A stretch of DNA of 23,737 nucleotides, from positions 1 through 23,737 of the forward strand of contig CAZJLS010000021.1 of assembly GCA_964547125.1 (NCBI GenBank), written 5' to 3'. The position numbers and the translations under genes are program-made. The DNA comes from Methanobrevibacter_A sp964547125. Lineage in GTDB: Archaea > Methanobacteriota > Methanobacteria > Methanobacteriales > Methanobacteriaceae. The notes under the pieces are model-generated. The model had not been told where the DNA came from. It searched no databases and worked only from the letters and a program-made list of their open reading frames with translations. Positions within the stretch are counted from its first letter, which is position 1. Every line of letters begins with the position of its first letter. This document shows, piece after piece, positions 1 to 7,823 of this stretch.

Positions 1-1226
1 TAATAGCAGGAGGTCCTTGTGCAAGTAGTAATCCTTCTGTTATAAGTGATTTTATTGATATATTCCTCATAGGGGATGGGGAAAATATTTTAGATGAATT
101 ATTTAATAATATACATAAAGATTATGAGGAATTAGGAAAAATTCCGGGAGTTTACATTCCTAGCATAAATAATGAAGTTAAATTACAAGTAGTAAATGAT
201 TTAAATGATGCATATACTTGTAAATATCCAATACTTATTGAAAGTGACGATGAAGAATTTGAAACAATATTTAAAGATAGTATAATGTTAAATATTAGTC
301 GAGGATGTAGTAGAGGGTGTAGATTCTGTATGAGCACATATCTTTACCGTCCAAAAAGAGAAGCTAAAAAAGAAACACTAATAAAATATTGTAAACAAAT
401 AAGAGAAAAATTCAAATTAAATAAAGTAACCCTAATTGGGGCAGCAGTAAGTGATTACAGTGAAATTAACGAACTAATAAACGAATTAGAAAATGAAGGT
501 TTTCAAGTCAGTGTCCCTAGTATGAGAATAGAATCAATAACAGAAAACACACTAATCAAACTTAAAAAAACAGGACTAAAAACATTAACAATAGCCCCAG
601 AAACAATACCTCTACTTAGAAAAAGGATAAATAAAGAAATACCAGATAATATAATTTTCAACTTAATAGAGAAAGCCACCGGATTAGGATTTAACATTAA
701 GTATTATTTTTTAATTGGAATTCCAAATGAAACACAAGAAGATATTGAAAATCTAGTTAAATATATAAAAAAAATAGATCAAATGAAGAAAAATAATAAT
801 GCGAAAATGAGTTTTAGTATAAATCCAGTAATACCAAAACCTCACACACCTTTACAATGGATTAAATACGATTTTAAAACAAATAAGAAAAAGATAAAAT
901 ATATGAAAAAAGAATTAAAAAATATAAATGTGAAATTTAGTAGTGCAAGACTAGGACTGATACAATATATCTTATCTTGTGGAGACAAAAATGTGGGGAA
1001 ATTAATAGAAAAAACAATCCAAAAAAAAGTATCCACCAAAGAATGGATAGAAACAATTCCAGAATACAATTTAGAAGATAAATTACCATGGGACAATATT
1101 AATGTCCAAGTAAATAAAAAATTTCTAAAAAAAGAATATGAAAAATTACTAAATAATCAAACAACACCCTGGTGTGAAAAAAATGGCTGCTATAATTGTG
1201 GAGCATGCACCATTGAAAAAAATTAA
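1..1226 (+). CDS. B12-binding-type radical SAM protein (5' end outside window)
   Basis: The reading frame is open from base 3, well before the first ATG at 285, so the gene starts outside the window. The upstream 94 codons carry GGPCASSN and IGDGE, typical of the end of a B12-binding domain that precedes a radical SAM core. The [4Fe-4S]/SAM motif C-x3-C-x2-C is CSRGCRFC at 306-329. The C-terminus has a second Cys cluster (WCEKNGC then CGAC), probably an auxiliary Fe-S or zinc site. The layout resembles the MJ_0865-type methanogen family as I remember it; the substrate is unknown. The aminotransferase starts 14 bases after the stop, so the two are probably co-transcribed. The radical SAM class is sure; the subfamily is an inference. 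Confidence 0.88.
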   Translation, partial: IAGGPCASSNPSVISDFIDIFLIGDGENILDELFNNIHKDYEELGKIPGVYIPSINNEVKLQVVNDLNDAYTCKYPILIESDDEEFETIFKDSIMLNISRGCSRGCRFCMSTYLYRPKREAKKETLIKYCKQIREKFKLNKVTLIGAAVSDYSEINELINELENEGFQVSVPSMRIESITENTLIKLKKTGLKTLTIAPETIPLLRKRINKEIPDNIIFNLIEKATGLGFNIKYYFLIGIPNETQEDIENLVKYIKKIDQMKKNNNAKMSFSINPVIPKPHTPLQWIKYDFKTNKKKIKYMKKELKNINVKFSSARLGLIQYILSCGDKNVGKLIEKTIQKKVSTKEWIETIPEYNLEDKLPWDNINVQVNKKFLKKEYEKLLNNQTTPWCEKNGCYNCGACTIEKN

Positions 1227-1240
1227 AGGTCTATGATATA

Positions 1241-2356
1241 ATGGTTGAATTTGCAAATAGGACAAAAAGTATAGAATTAAGTGAAATACGTAAAATGTTT
1301 GAAAATACAAATCCCAATGCTATAAATTTAGGTATTGGAGAACCAGACTTCAATGTCCCAGACAATATAAAAAATGCAATTAAAAATGCAATAGATGATA
1401 ATATAACTCATTACACTCCAAATAGAGGTTTTGAAAATCTAAGACAAGCAATTACAGAAAAATTTAAAAAAGACAATAATATACAAACCCAAGCCGACAA
1501 TATTATAGTAACTACTGGAGCATCTGAAGCACTATACGACTGTGGACAAGCATTATTTGAAAAAGGAGATGAAATATTAATACCTGATCCAGGATTCTTA
1601 TCTTATGATGCAGTTGTTAAATTATGTGAAGCCAAAACCAAATATGTACCCTCACCTATCAGTGATAATTTTAAATTACGTGCAGACACAGTAGCCGAAA
1701 TGATAACACCAAATACCAAAGCAATAATCTTAAACAGCCCTTCAAATCCAACAGGAGCAGTTATGGACAAAGCAGATGTTAAAGGAATATGTGAACTTGC
1801 CGATGACCATGATTTTATCATTATCTCAGATGAAATTTATGAAAAAATAATATATGATAACAATAAACATTACTCTCCTGGAGCATACAGTGAAAATGTT
1901 ATAACATTAAATGGTTTTAGTAAAACTTATGCTATGACTGGTCTTCGTATTGCATATATGGCATGTAATAATGAAGATATTCTTGAAAACTTACTTAAAA
2001 TACACCAGTACAATACTGCTTGTGCTTCTAGTCTAAGTCAAGTAGCAGCATATGAAGCATTAACTGGTCCACAAGACAGTGTTAATATAATGGTTAAAAA
2101 ATTCCAAGATAGAAAAGATTTAATAGTTAAATCTTTAAGAAAAATGGGATATGAAACTACTGATTGTGAAGGAGCATTTTACACATTCCCCCAAATTGAA
2201 GATTGTGAAAATTTTGTTAAAACAGCAATGAATAAAGGCGTTATTACTGTTTTAGGAAAAGCTTTTGGACCTACAGGAGTTAATCATGTCCGCATGTCAT
2301 ATGCTAACAGTTATGAAAATATTGAAAAGGCAATGCATATATTAGAAAATATATAA
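1241..2356 (+). CDS. Class I/II pyridoxal-phosphate aminotransferase (aspartate aminotransferase-like)
   Basis: A 371-residue fold-type I PLP enzyme, normal in length for AspB-like archaeal aminotransferases. Visible landmarks are GIGEPDF near residue 31, the SNPTGA loop at 168-173, the SDEIY segment near 196 that contacts the PLP pyridine nitrogen, and the Schiff-base lysine K228 in NGFSKTYAMTG. A C-terminal arginine in HVRMSYA probably binds the substrate carboxylate. It would transfer an amino group between an amino acid and a 2-oxoacid in the cytosol; aspartate is the commonest substrate of such proteins, but an aromatic or branched substrate cannot be excluded. It follows the radical SAM gene by 14 bases and precedes the CDF transporter by 18, suggesting one transcript. 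Confidence 0.9.
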   Translation: MVEFANRTKSIELSEIRKMFENTNPNAINLGIGEPDFNVPDNIKNAIKNAIDDNITHYTPNRGFENLRQAITEKFKKDNNIQTQADNIIVTTGASEALYDCGQALFEKGDEILIPDPGFLSYDAVVKLCEAKTKYVPSPISDNFKLRADTVAEMITPNTKAIILNSPSNPTGAVMDKADVKGICELADDHDFIIISDEIYEKIIYDNNKHYSPGAYSENVITLNGFSKTYAMTGLRIAYMACNNEDILENLLKIHQYNTACASSLSQVAAYEALTGPQDSVNIMVKKFQDRKDLIVKSLRKMGYETTDCEGAFYTFPQIEDCENFVKTAMNKGVITVLGKAFGPTGVNHVRMSYANSYENIEKAMHILENI

Positions 2357-2374
2357 AAAAAATTAAGAATAAAT

Positions 2375-3289
2375 ATGAGTAAAAAAGTAAGAAAAAAAGG
2401 AGGAAATAAAGCTTTAGGAATTGCTTTATTTGGTAATTTATTCCTAACTGTATTTAATCTTGCAATTGGGTATGTTAGTGGAAGTTTTGCACTTATAAGT
2501 GAAGGTTTACATACATCAACTGATGTTATAACAAGTATTATTGCATTTATAGGATTTAAAATTGGTAATCGCCCTGCAGATGATACACACCCTTTAGGAC
2601 ATGGTCGTGCAGAAGCAATATCTGGACTTATAATTGTTATCTTCTTATGTATTGTAGCTTTTGAGATTATAGAAACAGCTATTTTTAAGTTACTAAATCC
2701 TAGCAATATTACCAGTCCAACACTTCTTGCAGCAGGAATGGCAATTATAGGCATAATTACCAATCTTATTGTTAGTCATGAAATAATTAGTATTGGTAAA
2801 GATATCAATAGTCCTGCGATTGTTGCAGATGGTTATCATCAAAGAACTGATGTTTATAACAGTTTAGCCATACTTATAGGAGTTGTTGTTTCAAATCTTG
2901 GATTTCCAATAGCAGATCCAATTATTGCATTATTTATTGGAGGAATCATATTAAAAACCGCATTTGATGTAGGTAAAGATAATCTCAATAACATTATGGG
3001 CACAGTTCCAAATGAAGAATTTGTAGAAAAAGTAAAAGAGGTTGCAAGTGACGTTGAAGGCGTTAGAGGTGTCCATGATATCCGTGTTGATTACTTTGGA
3101 TCTTATGCAATAGTCACATTACATATTTTATTAGATAATGATTTAAGTTTAGTTGAAGCACATGAAATTTCCCATCATGTTCAAGACAGTATTGATGCTA
3201 ATATTGAGGTTGTTGAAAGTGTTACTTGCCATACATGTCCTGTTGGTTTAGAATACGATCATAATCAATCAATTGATAAAGAATCATGA
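2375..3289 (+). CDS. Cation diffusion facilitator (CDF) family metal efflux transporter
   Basis: A 304-residue membrane protein with about six transmembrane helices followed by a cytoplasmic ferredoxin-like domain (about residues 205-290). The transport site reads H46-x3-D50 in helix 2 (EGLHTSTD) and H155-x3-D159 in helix 5 (DGYHQRTD). This His/Asp-His/Asp set is typical of zinc-preferring CDF members, whereas Asp/Asp in helix 2 marks broader Fe/Mn/Zn types. THPLGHGRAE at 71-80 is the conserved loop after helix 2. The C-terminus adds a Cys/His pair (CHTCP), possibly a regulatory metal site. Likely an antiporter exporting zinc for protons. It is the last gene of the + strand cluster and converges on the tRNA-Ser gene. 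Confidence 0.92.
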   Translation: MSKKVRKKGGNKALGIALFGNLFLTVFNLAIGYVSGSFALISEGLHTSTDVITSIIAFIGFKIGNRPADDTHPLGHGRAEAISGLIIVIFLCIVAFEIIETAIFKLLNPSNITSPTLLAAGMAIIGIITNLIVSHEIISIGKDINSPAIVADGYHQRTDVYNSLAILIGVVVSNLGFPIADPIIALFIGGIILKTAFDVGKDNLNNIMGTVPNEEFVEKVKEVASDVEGVRGVHDIRVDYFGSYAIVTLHILLDNDLSLVEAHEISHHVQDSIDANIEVVESVTCHTCPVGLEYDHNQSIDKES

Positions 3290-3363
3290 ATATAAGCAAT
3301 TATATATAAAAAAAGAGATTAGATTAAATTTTTAATATTTAGTATTTGAAAAAGAGTTTAAAA

Positions 3364-3447
3364 CGCCGGGAACGGGATTTGAACCCGTGTTATCATAAGA
3401 TAATCGGATTAGCAGTCCGACGCCGTACCAGGCTGGGCCATCCCGAC
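3364..3447 (-). tRNA. tRNA-Ser (anticodon GCT)
   Basis: Read on the minus strand, the acceptor arms GTCGGGA and TCCCGGC pair over 7 bp with one G-T pair, with discriminator G. The D stem is GCC/GGC, the anticodon arm CGGACTGCTAATCCG shows anticodon GCT, a long variable arm (about 17 nt) marks a class II tRNA, and the T arm is ACGGG-TTCAAAT-CCCGT. The long variable arm and GCT anticodon together identify serine (AGC/AGT codons). The 3' CCA is not encoded. A T-rich stretch follows the 3' end on the minus strand. Confidence 0.96.
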
Positions 3448-3472
3448 ATTATTATTATATTAGTATAAATCT

Positions 3473-3482
3473 ATTATATAAA
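3473..3482 (-). promoter_or_regulatory. TATA box for tRNA-Ser
   Basis: On the minus strand this reads TTTATATAAT, centred about 30 bases before the tRNA 5' end, the normal archaeal TATA-to-start distance. Confidence 0.6.
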
Positions 3483-3508
3483 CTTTTAGTTTTTTTTATT
3501 AAAAAAAT

Positions 3509-3815
3509 GGCATGTTTAAAGGTCGAATAAATTCAACTATGTTAGTTATCTCAAAAAATAACTCCATCTCGCTGTTCTACAAGCATCGAATGTAAATAGT
3601 AGAGCTGCTCCTTCCCAGGCCTGACACGTTCCCAAATTAAGGATGATTAACTTTTACCCTACAGTAAAAGTCCCATCGCCACCAATCCTGCAGGACGAAA
3701 CTTCGACATTACTTTTTAAGGCCAACGATAATCTCCAATAGCCTTCCCTTAAACTTCGACCACACCATATAGGGGATTTGTGTTTACAAAGGACCCCTAA
3801 CCCTCCGGTCTAGCC
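3509..3815 (-). ncRNA. Signal recognition particle RNA (archaeal 7S RNA)
   Basis: The minus strand begins GGCTAGACCGGAGGGTTAGG, the conserved start of archaeal 7S RNA, followed by the GTCC...TGTAA helix 3/4 region. The SRP54-binding helix 8 is visible as GGCCTGGGAAGGAGCAGC (complement of about 3604-3621), with the conserved GGAAGG asymmetric loop. The length of about 307 nt is normal for archaea. The RNA forms the scaffold of the particle with SRP19 and SRP54 and directs membrane protein insertion. A T-rich stretch on the minus strand after 3509 probably ends transcription. The 3' end is placed by the last GC-rich bases and may be off by several nucleotides. Confidence 0.95.
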
Positions 3816-3836
3816 ATTAATAATTTAAGTTTAAAA

Positions 3837-3848
3837 TATTATATAAAA
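3837..3848 (-). promoter_or_regulatory. TATA box for 7S RNA
   Basis: The minus strand reads TTTTATATAATA, centred about 27 bases upstream of the 7S RNA 5' end at 3815. The spacing agrees with an archaeal TBP site. Confidence 0.65.
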
Positions 3849-4154
3849 TTTTCCCATTAAAATTTGTTATTATAATAAAAAAAATATAATCTAATAAAAT
3901 GTTAAAAACCAAACATAAGTCCAATACTCTAGCATTATTTAAAAAAAATAAAATTAAATTTCAAATATTGGTATAAATACTCTTAAAAGGATTATTTTTA
4001 TATAAAAAACAAAAATAAAATAAATATTTTTCAAAAAAAAAGCATAATTCTAAAAAGTATTTCTTTAAAAAATATATTAGAAAAAAATGTTGACTAAGTA
4101 TACTGTGTTGATAATTTATTTATATTAAAAAAAACAAATAAGCAAATCAAATAA
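3849..4154. other. AT-rich intergenic stretch without a gene
   Basis: About 300 bases of A/T-rich sequence between the 7S RNA promoter and the toxin-antitoxin pair. No ORF with a ribosome binding site and no conserved RNA were seen. The right end holds a TATA-like tttatatta at 4118-4126, a plausible promoter for the toxin-antitoxin operon, and a short palindrome agtatact at 4097-4104 that could be an autoregulatory half-site. Confidence 0.5.
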
Positions 4155-4162
4155 GAGATGAT
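4155..4162 (+). promoter_or_regulatory. Ribosome binding site that fixes the antitoxin start at 4167
   Basis: gagatgat matches the archaeal anti-16S sequence GAGGTGAT with one mismatch and lies 4 bases before ATG 4167. The earlier in-frame ATG at 4158 lies inside this site, so it is not the likely start. Confidence 0.6.
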
Positions 4163-4166
4163 ATAT

Positions 4167-4391
4167 ATGGAAACAAAAGCAGTTAGAGTAAGTTTAAATA
4201 ATCACAAAAGATTATCAGACATTGGGAAAAAAAACGATACATTCAATGACATAATATCAAAAATTTTAGATGAATATGAAGAGTATCAAGAAATTAAAGA
4301 TTTAATTGAAGCAGATAAAGAGTTTGCAAAAGGTGAAGGAATACGATTTGCATCTATGGATGAAGTAGATAAATATTTGGATAAAATATAA
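4167..4391 (+). CDS. Putative antitoxin of a RelBE/VapB-like type II module
   Basis: A 74-residue protein starting METKAVRVS. The short basic N-terminal beta strand (TKAVRVSLNNHKRL) followed by a helix resembles ribbon-helix-helix DNA-binding antitoxins, and the acidic C-terminal half (residues about 35-70, EYEEYQEIKDLIEAD) would wrap the toxin. Its stop overlaps the start of the next ORF by one base (TAATG), the usual translational coupling in type II modules. Such antitoxins neutralise the partner and repress their own promoter. The family assignment rests on layout and composition; confidence that it is the antitoxin comes mainly from the RelE-like neighbour. Confidence 0.75.
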   Translation: METKAVRVSLNNHKRLSDIGKKNDTFNDIISKILDEYEEYQEIKDLIEADKEFAKGEGIRFASMDEVDKYLDKI

Positions 4392-4645
4392 TGGAAATTG
4401 AATTTAAACGTACTGCTTTAAAACAACTAGCATATTATAAAAAAAAGAATCCAAAAGCATACCAAATGATTTATAGTAAAATAGAAGAAATTAGAAAAAA
4501 CCCAAACGATATTAAAACAAAAAAAATTAAAAAATATCCTAAATATAAAAGAGTTAGAAAGGGAAAATATCATATTTGTTTTAGAATTAAAGATAACTGC
4601 ATATATATTGGACGAATAGACGATAGGGGAAAAGTTTATAAATAA
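4391..4645 (+). CDS. RelE/ParE-family toxin
   Basis: An 84-residue basic protein with the RelE/ParE layout: N-terminal strand and helix pair (EFKRTALKQLAYY, then IYSKIEEIRKNP), a lysine-rich middle, and the C-terminal sheet with KYKRVRKGKYHICFRI and IYIGRIDDRGKVYK. The R-x-R-x-G-x-Y/H-x-x-x-F-R-I pattern and the closing I-x-D-R-x-x-V-Y are typical of this superfamily. RelE members cut mRNA in the ribosome A site, ParE members poison gyrase; the sequence alone does not decide. It is translationally coupled to the antitoxin and converges on the CBS-domain gene. Confidence 0.85.
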   Translation: MEIEFKRTALKQLAYYKKKNPKAYQMIYSKIEEIRKNPNDIKTKKIKKYPKYKRVRKGKYHICFRIKDNCIYIGRIDDRGKVYK

Positions 4646-4705
4646 TAATTTTATTTATATCTTATACAATTCTACAAAACCAATACAATGCATTTTTTTA
4701 TTGTT

Positions 4706-5104
4706 TTAAATTTCTGACCAGATGGCTTCTATTACATCTCCGTCTGAAATTATTCCAACTAATTCCCCATCATCTATTACAGGTAACTGGTTTATTATTC
4801 CTTTTCCAGGTGTTTGGTTGTGCATTAGTAATATTGCATCTGATAGGCTTGATTCTGAACTTACACTTGCAACATTTTTCACCATTACTTGTTCGACAGT
4901 TGTTCCTAATTGATAATTATCCAGTATTAGGTTGTGTCCTAAGTCTGTTGCTGTTACTATCCCAACTACAATATCATTGTCTATTACAGGCATTGAACTG
5001 ATTTTTTCTTTCATCAGTTTTTCAAATGCGAAAACTACTTCTTCGTCTGGTTTGACTGTAATTACATTTTTAGTCATTAATTCTTTTACTTTTTTATTTA
5101 ACAT
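4706..5104 (-). CDS. Two-CBS-domain protein
   Basis: 132 residues made of two tandem CBS motifs (about 8-60 and 72-130). Each shows the usual pattern: V-x-x-D/S-x-x-x-x-x-A-x-x-x-M, then the P-V-I-D(D) turn and G-I-V/I-S/T-x-x-D. CBS pairs bind adenosine nucleotides such as AMP or ATP, or SAM, and act as energy sensors. There is no fused catalytic domain. The start lies 3 bases after the 2-phosphoglycerate kinase stop, and its Shine-Dalgarno (GGAGAT) lies inside the end of that gene, so the two are co-translated. A role in tuning that kinase is an inference from the coupling. Confidence 0.88.
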   Translation of the reverse strand: MLNKKVKELMTKNVITVKPDEEVVFAFEKLMKEKISSMPVIDNDIVVGIVTATDLGHNLILDNYQLGTTVEQVMVKNVASVSSESSLSDAILLMHNQTPGKGIINQLPVIDDGELVGIISDGDVIEAIWSEI

Positions 5105-5107
5105 TTT

Positions 5108-6001
5108 TTATAAATCTCCATATTTTCTTGTGATGTATTTTATCATTGAGTATATTGTATCTATTACTACAATGTTTTCTATTATTGGGATGTTGTATAT
5201 TTTTGATTGTTGTATTGTGTATTCTTGTATTTTACGTATTGAGTCAAAATTATCTAGGTATCTTTGTAGAGGTCTTCCTGTTCCGGCTTCTCGGCATCTT
5301 GAGAATAATCTTCCTTTGTGCATTTCTTCGTCTTTTAATGATAGTGTAAACATTATAACATTTTCTTTATCCATTAAGTCTTGTCTTATGAATCCTGGAA
5401 CTATGTGAACTCCTTCTATTACTACACTTATTCCTTCGGTTATTGCTCTTTCTATTACTGCTTCTACCCCTACATTTATTGTTTCTATGTGGCTTTTGTA
5501 ACCTGATATTGTTGGATCGTAGTCAAGTGGTGGAGGTATTCTTAGTACGTTTTGTGCTGTGTAGCTTGATTCATGTATTACTGGACTTAGTTCTTTGGAG
5601 ATTATTTTTCGCATTACTTCTCGTACCATGTCTGTGCTTATCATGTTTTTTATACCTAAGCGGTTTGCTATTTCGAATGCGACTGTTGATGTTCCTACTC
5701 CTGATGCTCCTCCGATTAGTAGTATTAGTGGGTCTTTTCTTTGTTTTATTTTTCTCCAAGTCATATATTTTTCTGCTATTTCGGGGTCTTCATTTTGTAG
5801 TTCTTTTATTATGTATTCTACTAATTTTTTTCTTGTTATTTTTTTTGTGTTGTTTTTTATTAATTTTTTTTCTATTGTTATTGCTATGTCGTATGCTTTT
5901 GTTATTCCTACTTCTGCTCGTGTTAATGATCTTGATAATACTCCCTTTGAGAATGGTTCTGTGTATTTTTTACCATCAAATGTTCCTTCGACTAGAATCA
6001 T
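5108..6001 (-). CDS. pgk2: 2-phosphoglycerate kinase
   Basis: 297 residues. The N-terminal 85 or so residues resemble an ATP-cone domain, and a P-loop GGASGVGTST (97-106) opens the kinase domain, followed by STDMVREVMR and a glycine/valine-rich EGVHIVPG segment. This is the layout of the methanogen enzyme that phosphorylates 2-phosphoglycerate to 2,3-bisphosphoglycerate, the first step to cyclic 2,3-diphosphoglycerate, a phosphate/energy store and stabiliser in Methanobacteriales. The Shine-Dalgarno AAAGGAGAT supports the start. The cyclase gene is not in the window. Codons end mostly in A or C on the coding strand, unlike the hdr and feo genes. Confidence 0.88.
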   Translation of the reverse strand: MILVEGTFDGKKYTEPFSKGVLSRSLTRAEVGITKAYDIAITIEKKLIKNNTKKITRKKLVEYIIKELQNEDPEIAEKYMTWRKIKQRKDPLILLIGGASGVGTSTVAFEIANRLGIKNMISTDMVREVMRKIISKELSPVIHESSYTAQNVLRIPPPLDYDPTISGYKSHIETINVGVEAVIERAITEGISVVIEGVHIVPGFIRQDLMDKENVIMFTLSLKDEEMHKGRLFSRCREAGTGRPLQRYLDNFDSIRKIQEYTIQQSKIYNIPIIENIVVIDTIYSMIKYITRKYGDL

Positions 6002-6059
6002 TTTAGTATCTCCTTTGTTTTATTGTATTTTTTTGAGTTGATTTTTTTGGTTTTTTTGT

Positions 6060-6743
6060 TTATTGTTTTATGTTTATTAATTTTGCATTGAAGTTTAATT
6101 TATCATTAACTTCTATGAGTACTGCATGGTTTTCTTCAAGGGGTCCTGGATTAAATATGAGTGTGTCTTTAATTTTATCTTCTGCTCTTGCTTCATGTAT
6201 ATGTCCACATATATTTATGTCAGGTTGGAATTCTTCAATAATATTACGCAAACTAATACTGCCCGCATGCCCCCCATCAGGTAAAACATCAGCAAGAGTA
6301 TCAAAAGGAGGTGCATGAGTCACAAGAATACGTAAATCAACATTATCTTTATTAACAAAATCATAATCCTCAAATAAATCGCTTAAACCATCATAAATAA
6401 TAGAATCATCAACTTCACTAGGAGTATCAAAAGGAGTAGGATTAGATCCGCCAAAACCAAACAAAATAACCCCATCATAAGAAACAACATTATTATGAAT
6501 ACAAACAGCCTCAGAATTAACTATTTCATCACAAACACCTTCAGGATCACAATTACCATGAATACTGATAACATCAATACCATTAGATTTAATATTTCCA
6601 ATAAATTCCCCAACAAATTCTAATGGTCCGAAATTAGTAATATCTCCACAAATTAAAACTAAATCTACATCATTTTCATCCAAATATTTATCAAAATAAG
6701 GATTTACTTTACCATGAATATCTGTAATTGCCAAAATTTTCAT
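6060..6743 (-). CDS. Calcineurin-like metallophosphoesterase (YfcE/MJ0936-like)
   Basis: 227 residues with all metal-binding motifs in order: D8-x-H10 (TDIHG), GD34 (CGDITN), GN64 (GNCD), H in THAPP, and GHIHE near the C-terminus. GNCD in place of GNHE is usual in the YfcE/MJ0936 branch, whose members hydrolyse phosphodiesters with Mn or Ni ions. The physiological substrate is unknown. A Shine-Dalgarno AGGAGTTG precedes the ATG. The gap to pgk2 is 58 bases, so co-transcription with pgk2 and the CBS gene is likely. The base skew of the strand flips inside this gene at about 6240. Confidence 0.88.
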   Translation of the reverse strand: MKILAITDIHGKVNPYFDKYLDENDVDLVLICGDITNFGPLEFVGEFIGNIKSNGIDVISIHGNCDPEGVCDEIVNSEAVCIHNNVVSYDGVILFGFGGSNPTPFDTPSEVDDSIIYDGLSDLFEDYDFVNKDNVDLRILVTHAPPFDTLADVLPDGGHAGSISLRNIIEEFQPDINICGHIHEARAEDKIKDTLIFNPGPLEENHAVLIEVNDKLNFNAKLINIKQ

Positions 6744-6843
6744 AAAAAAACAACTCCTAGAATAAAATATTAATTATTATAAAATTTGTAATTAATAGTA
6801 AAAAAAGTATTATAAAAAAAAGTAAAAAAAATGAGAAAAAAAT

Positions 6844-7371
6844 TTATTCTGAGAAAAATGGACCTAACTCTTTTAAAGCTTTTTGAACTTTTTCTCTCTC
6901 ACCATAAACTGCAATAGTCACATCATCATCAAATTCAAGTATAACATTTTCATATTCAGCTACTTCTTGAACACGTTCTTCGGAAATTGGCTTATCTAAT
7001 ATAATTCTAGCAGATGAAAGTCCTGGAGGTGCATTTACTATGAATCTAGAACCTAATTTAGGCATATTAGTAACTTTTTCACCTTGAGATGCTTTTTTAA
7101 ATATATTTTCCCAATTTTCAACGTATTCTTCGCCTTCATTTTTAGCTAAGTTTATTAGTTGCTCCTGAACTTGTGTTAATGTCATCTCTGCTTTCATTAA
7201 TTGTTCCATTAATTCTGGAGATGATGGATCTCTTTTATAAAATCCTATTTGGGAACGAACCATACTTAAATCTTGGTTAAGTTCATTTGGAATATTATAT
7301 CCTTTGCTTTTTAAGTTAGATAATAAATCAACTGTGACTTTCCAAGATTGTTCTGTAGGTAATATGTTCAT
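6844..7371 (-). CDS. Conserved methanogen protein of unknown function (DUF2096-like)
   Basis: 175 residues, soluble, no signal peptide or membrane segment. The N-terminal 100 residues are helical and charged (SWKVTVDLLSNL, MEQLMKAEMTLTQ), and the C-terminal part looks like a small alpha/beta domain (ISEERVQEVAEYENV, then a hydrophobic strand ILEFDDDVTIAVYG). It resembles the methanogen family I remember as DUF2096; that label is from memory. Its ATG overlaps the stop of the preceding gene by 4 bases (ATGA), so the two are translationally coupled and probably work together. Function unknown. Confidence 0.75.
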   Translation of the reverse strand: MNILPTEQSWKVTVDLLSNLKSKGYNIPNELNQDLSMVRSQIGFYKRDPSSPELMEQLMKAEMTLTQVQEQLINLAKNEGEEYVENWENIFKKASQGEKVTNMPKLGSRFIVNAPPGLSSARIILDKPISEERVQEVAEYENVILEFDDDVTIAVYGEREKVQKALKELGPFFSE

Positions 7372-7637
7372 ATGTGACCTTCTAATATTTTTATTGTAGC
7401 ATGGTTTATTTTAGCATCTTCACCTTCAAGTTCTTCTTTAATTTTATCGAGACTGTCATAATTTTTTAAGAAGAGTACATGATGGCTTGTTGTTCCAGTT
7501 ATATCCAATATTGCGATTTCATCGAGTGGTTCTGGGTTTACATTTTCGATTGATGCTTTGAAATCAACATAGGGTTGCATATCTTCTGGAACATCTTTGT
7601 ATCTGAATATTCCATTTAGTGTTGCTATAAATACCAT
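7368..7637 (-). CDS. Small conserved archaeal protein (MTH1880/DUF749-like)
   Basis: 89 residues, acidic, with no Cys motif or membrane segment. Strand-helix-strand pattern is suggested by MVFIATLNGIF, IAILDITGT, HHVLFLKNY and a closing ATIKILEG. It resembles the small methanogen protein MTH1880, which in Methanothermobacter lies next to hdrBC; the comparison is from memory and the shared position just downstream of hdrB supports it. Good Shine-Dalgarno (AAGGAGTTAT). It overlaps the next gene by 4 bases. A hairpin terminator separates it from hdrB, and its own promoter probably lies in the T/A-rich bases 7640-7755. Confidence 0.72.
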   Translation of the reverse strand: MVFIATLNGIFRYKDVPEDMQPYVDFKASIENVNPEPLDEIAILDITGTTSHHVLFLKNYDSLDKIKEELEGEDAKINHATIKILEGHI

Positions 7638-7757
7638 TTTTTATAACTCCTTCAATTTTTTTTATTTTATATTTAATACATTAAGTATTATTTAAATATT
7701 ATATTAAATTTTTTTAAATAAATTTGTTTGTATCATATAAAACAAAATTATTTTTCA

Positions 7758-7796
7758 TAAAAAAAAGAGGAAGATGTGAATCTTTCCTCTTTTTTA
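7758..7796 (-). terminator. Hairpin terminator after hdrB
   Basis: The minus strand reads AAAAAAGAGGAAAGAT-TCAC-ATCTTCCTCTTTTTTTT: about 15 bp of stem with one bulged base, a 4-nt loop and a T tract. It begins about 28 bases after the hdrB stop. Confidence 0.75.
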
Positions 7797-7823
7797 TTTT
7801 TGTTTTTTAAATTGTGAAAAAAT

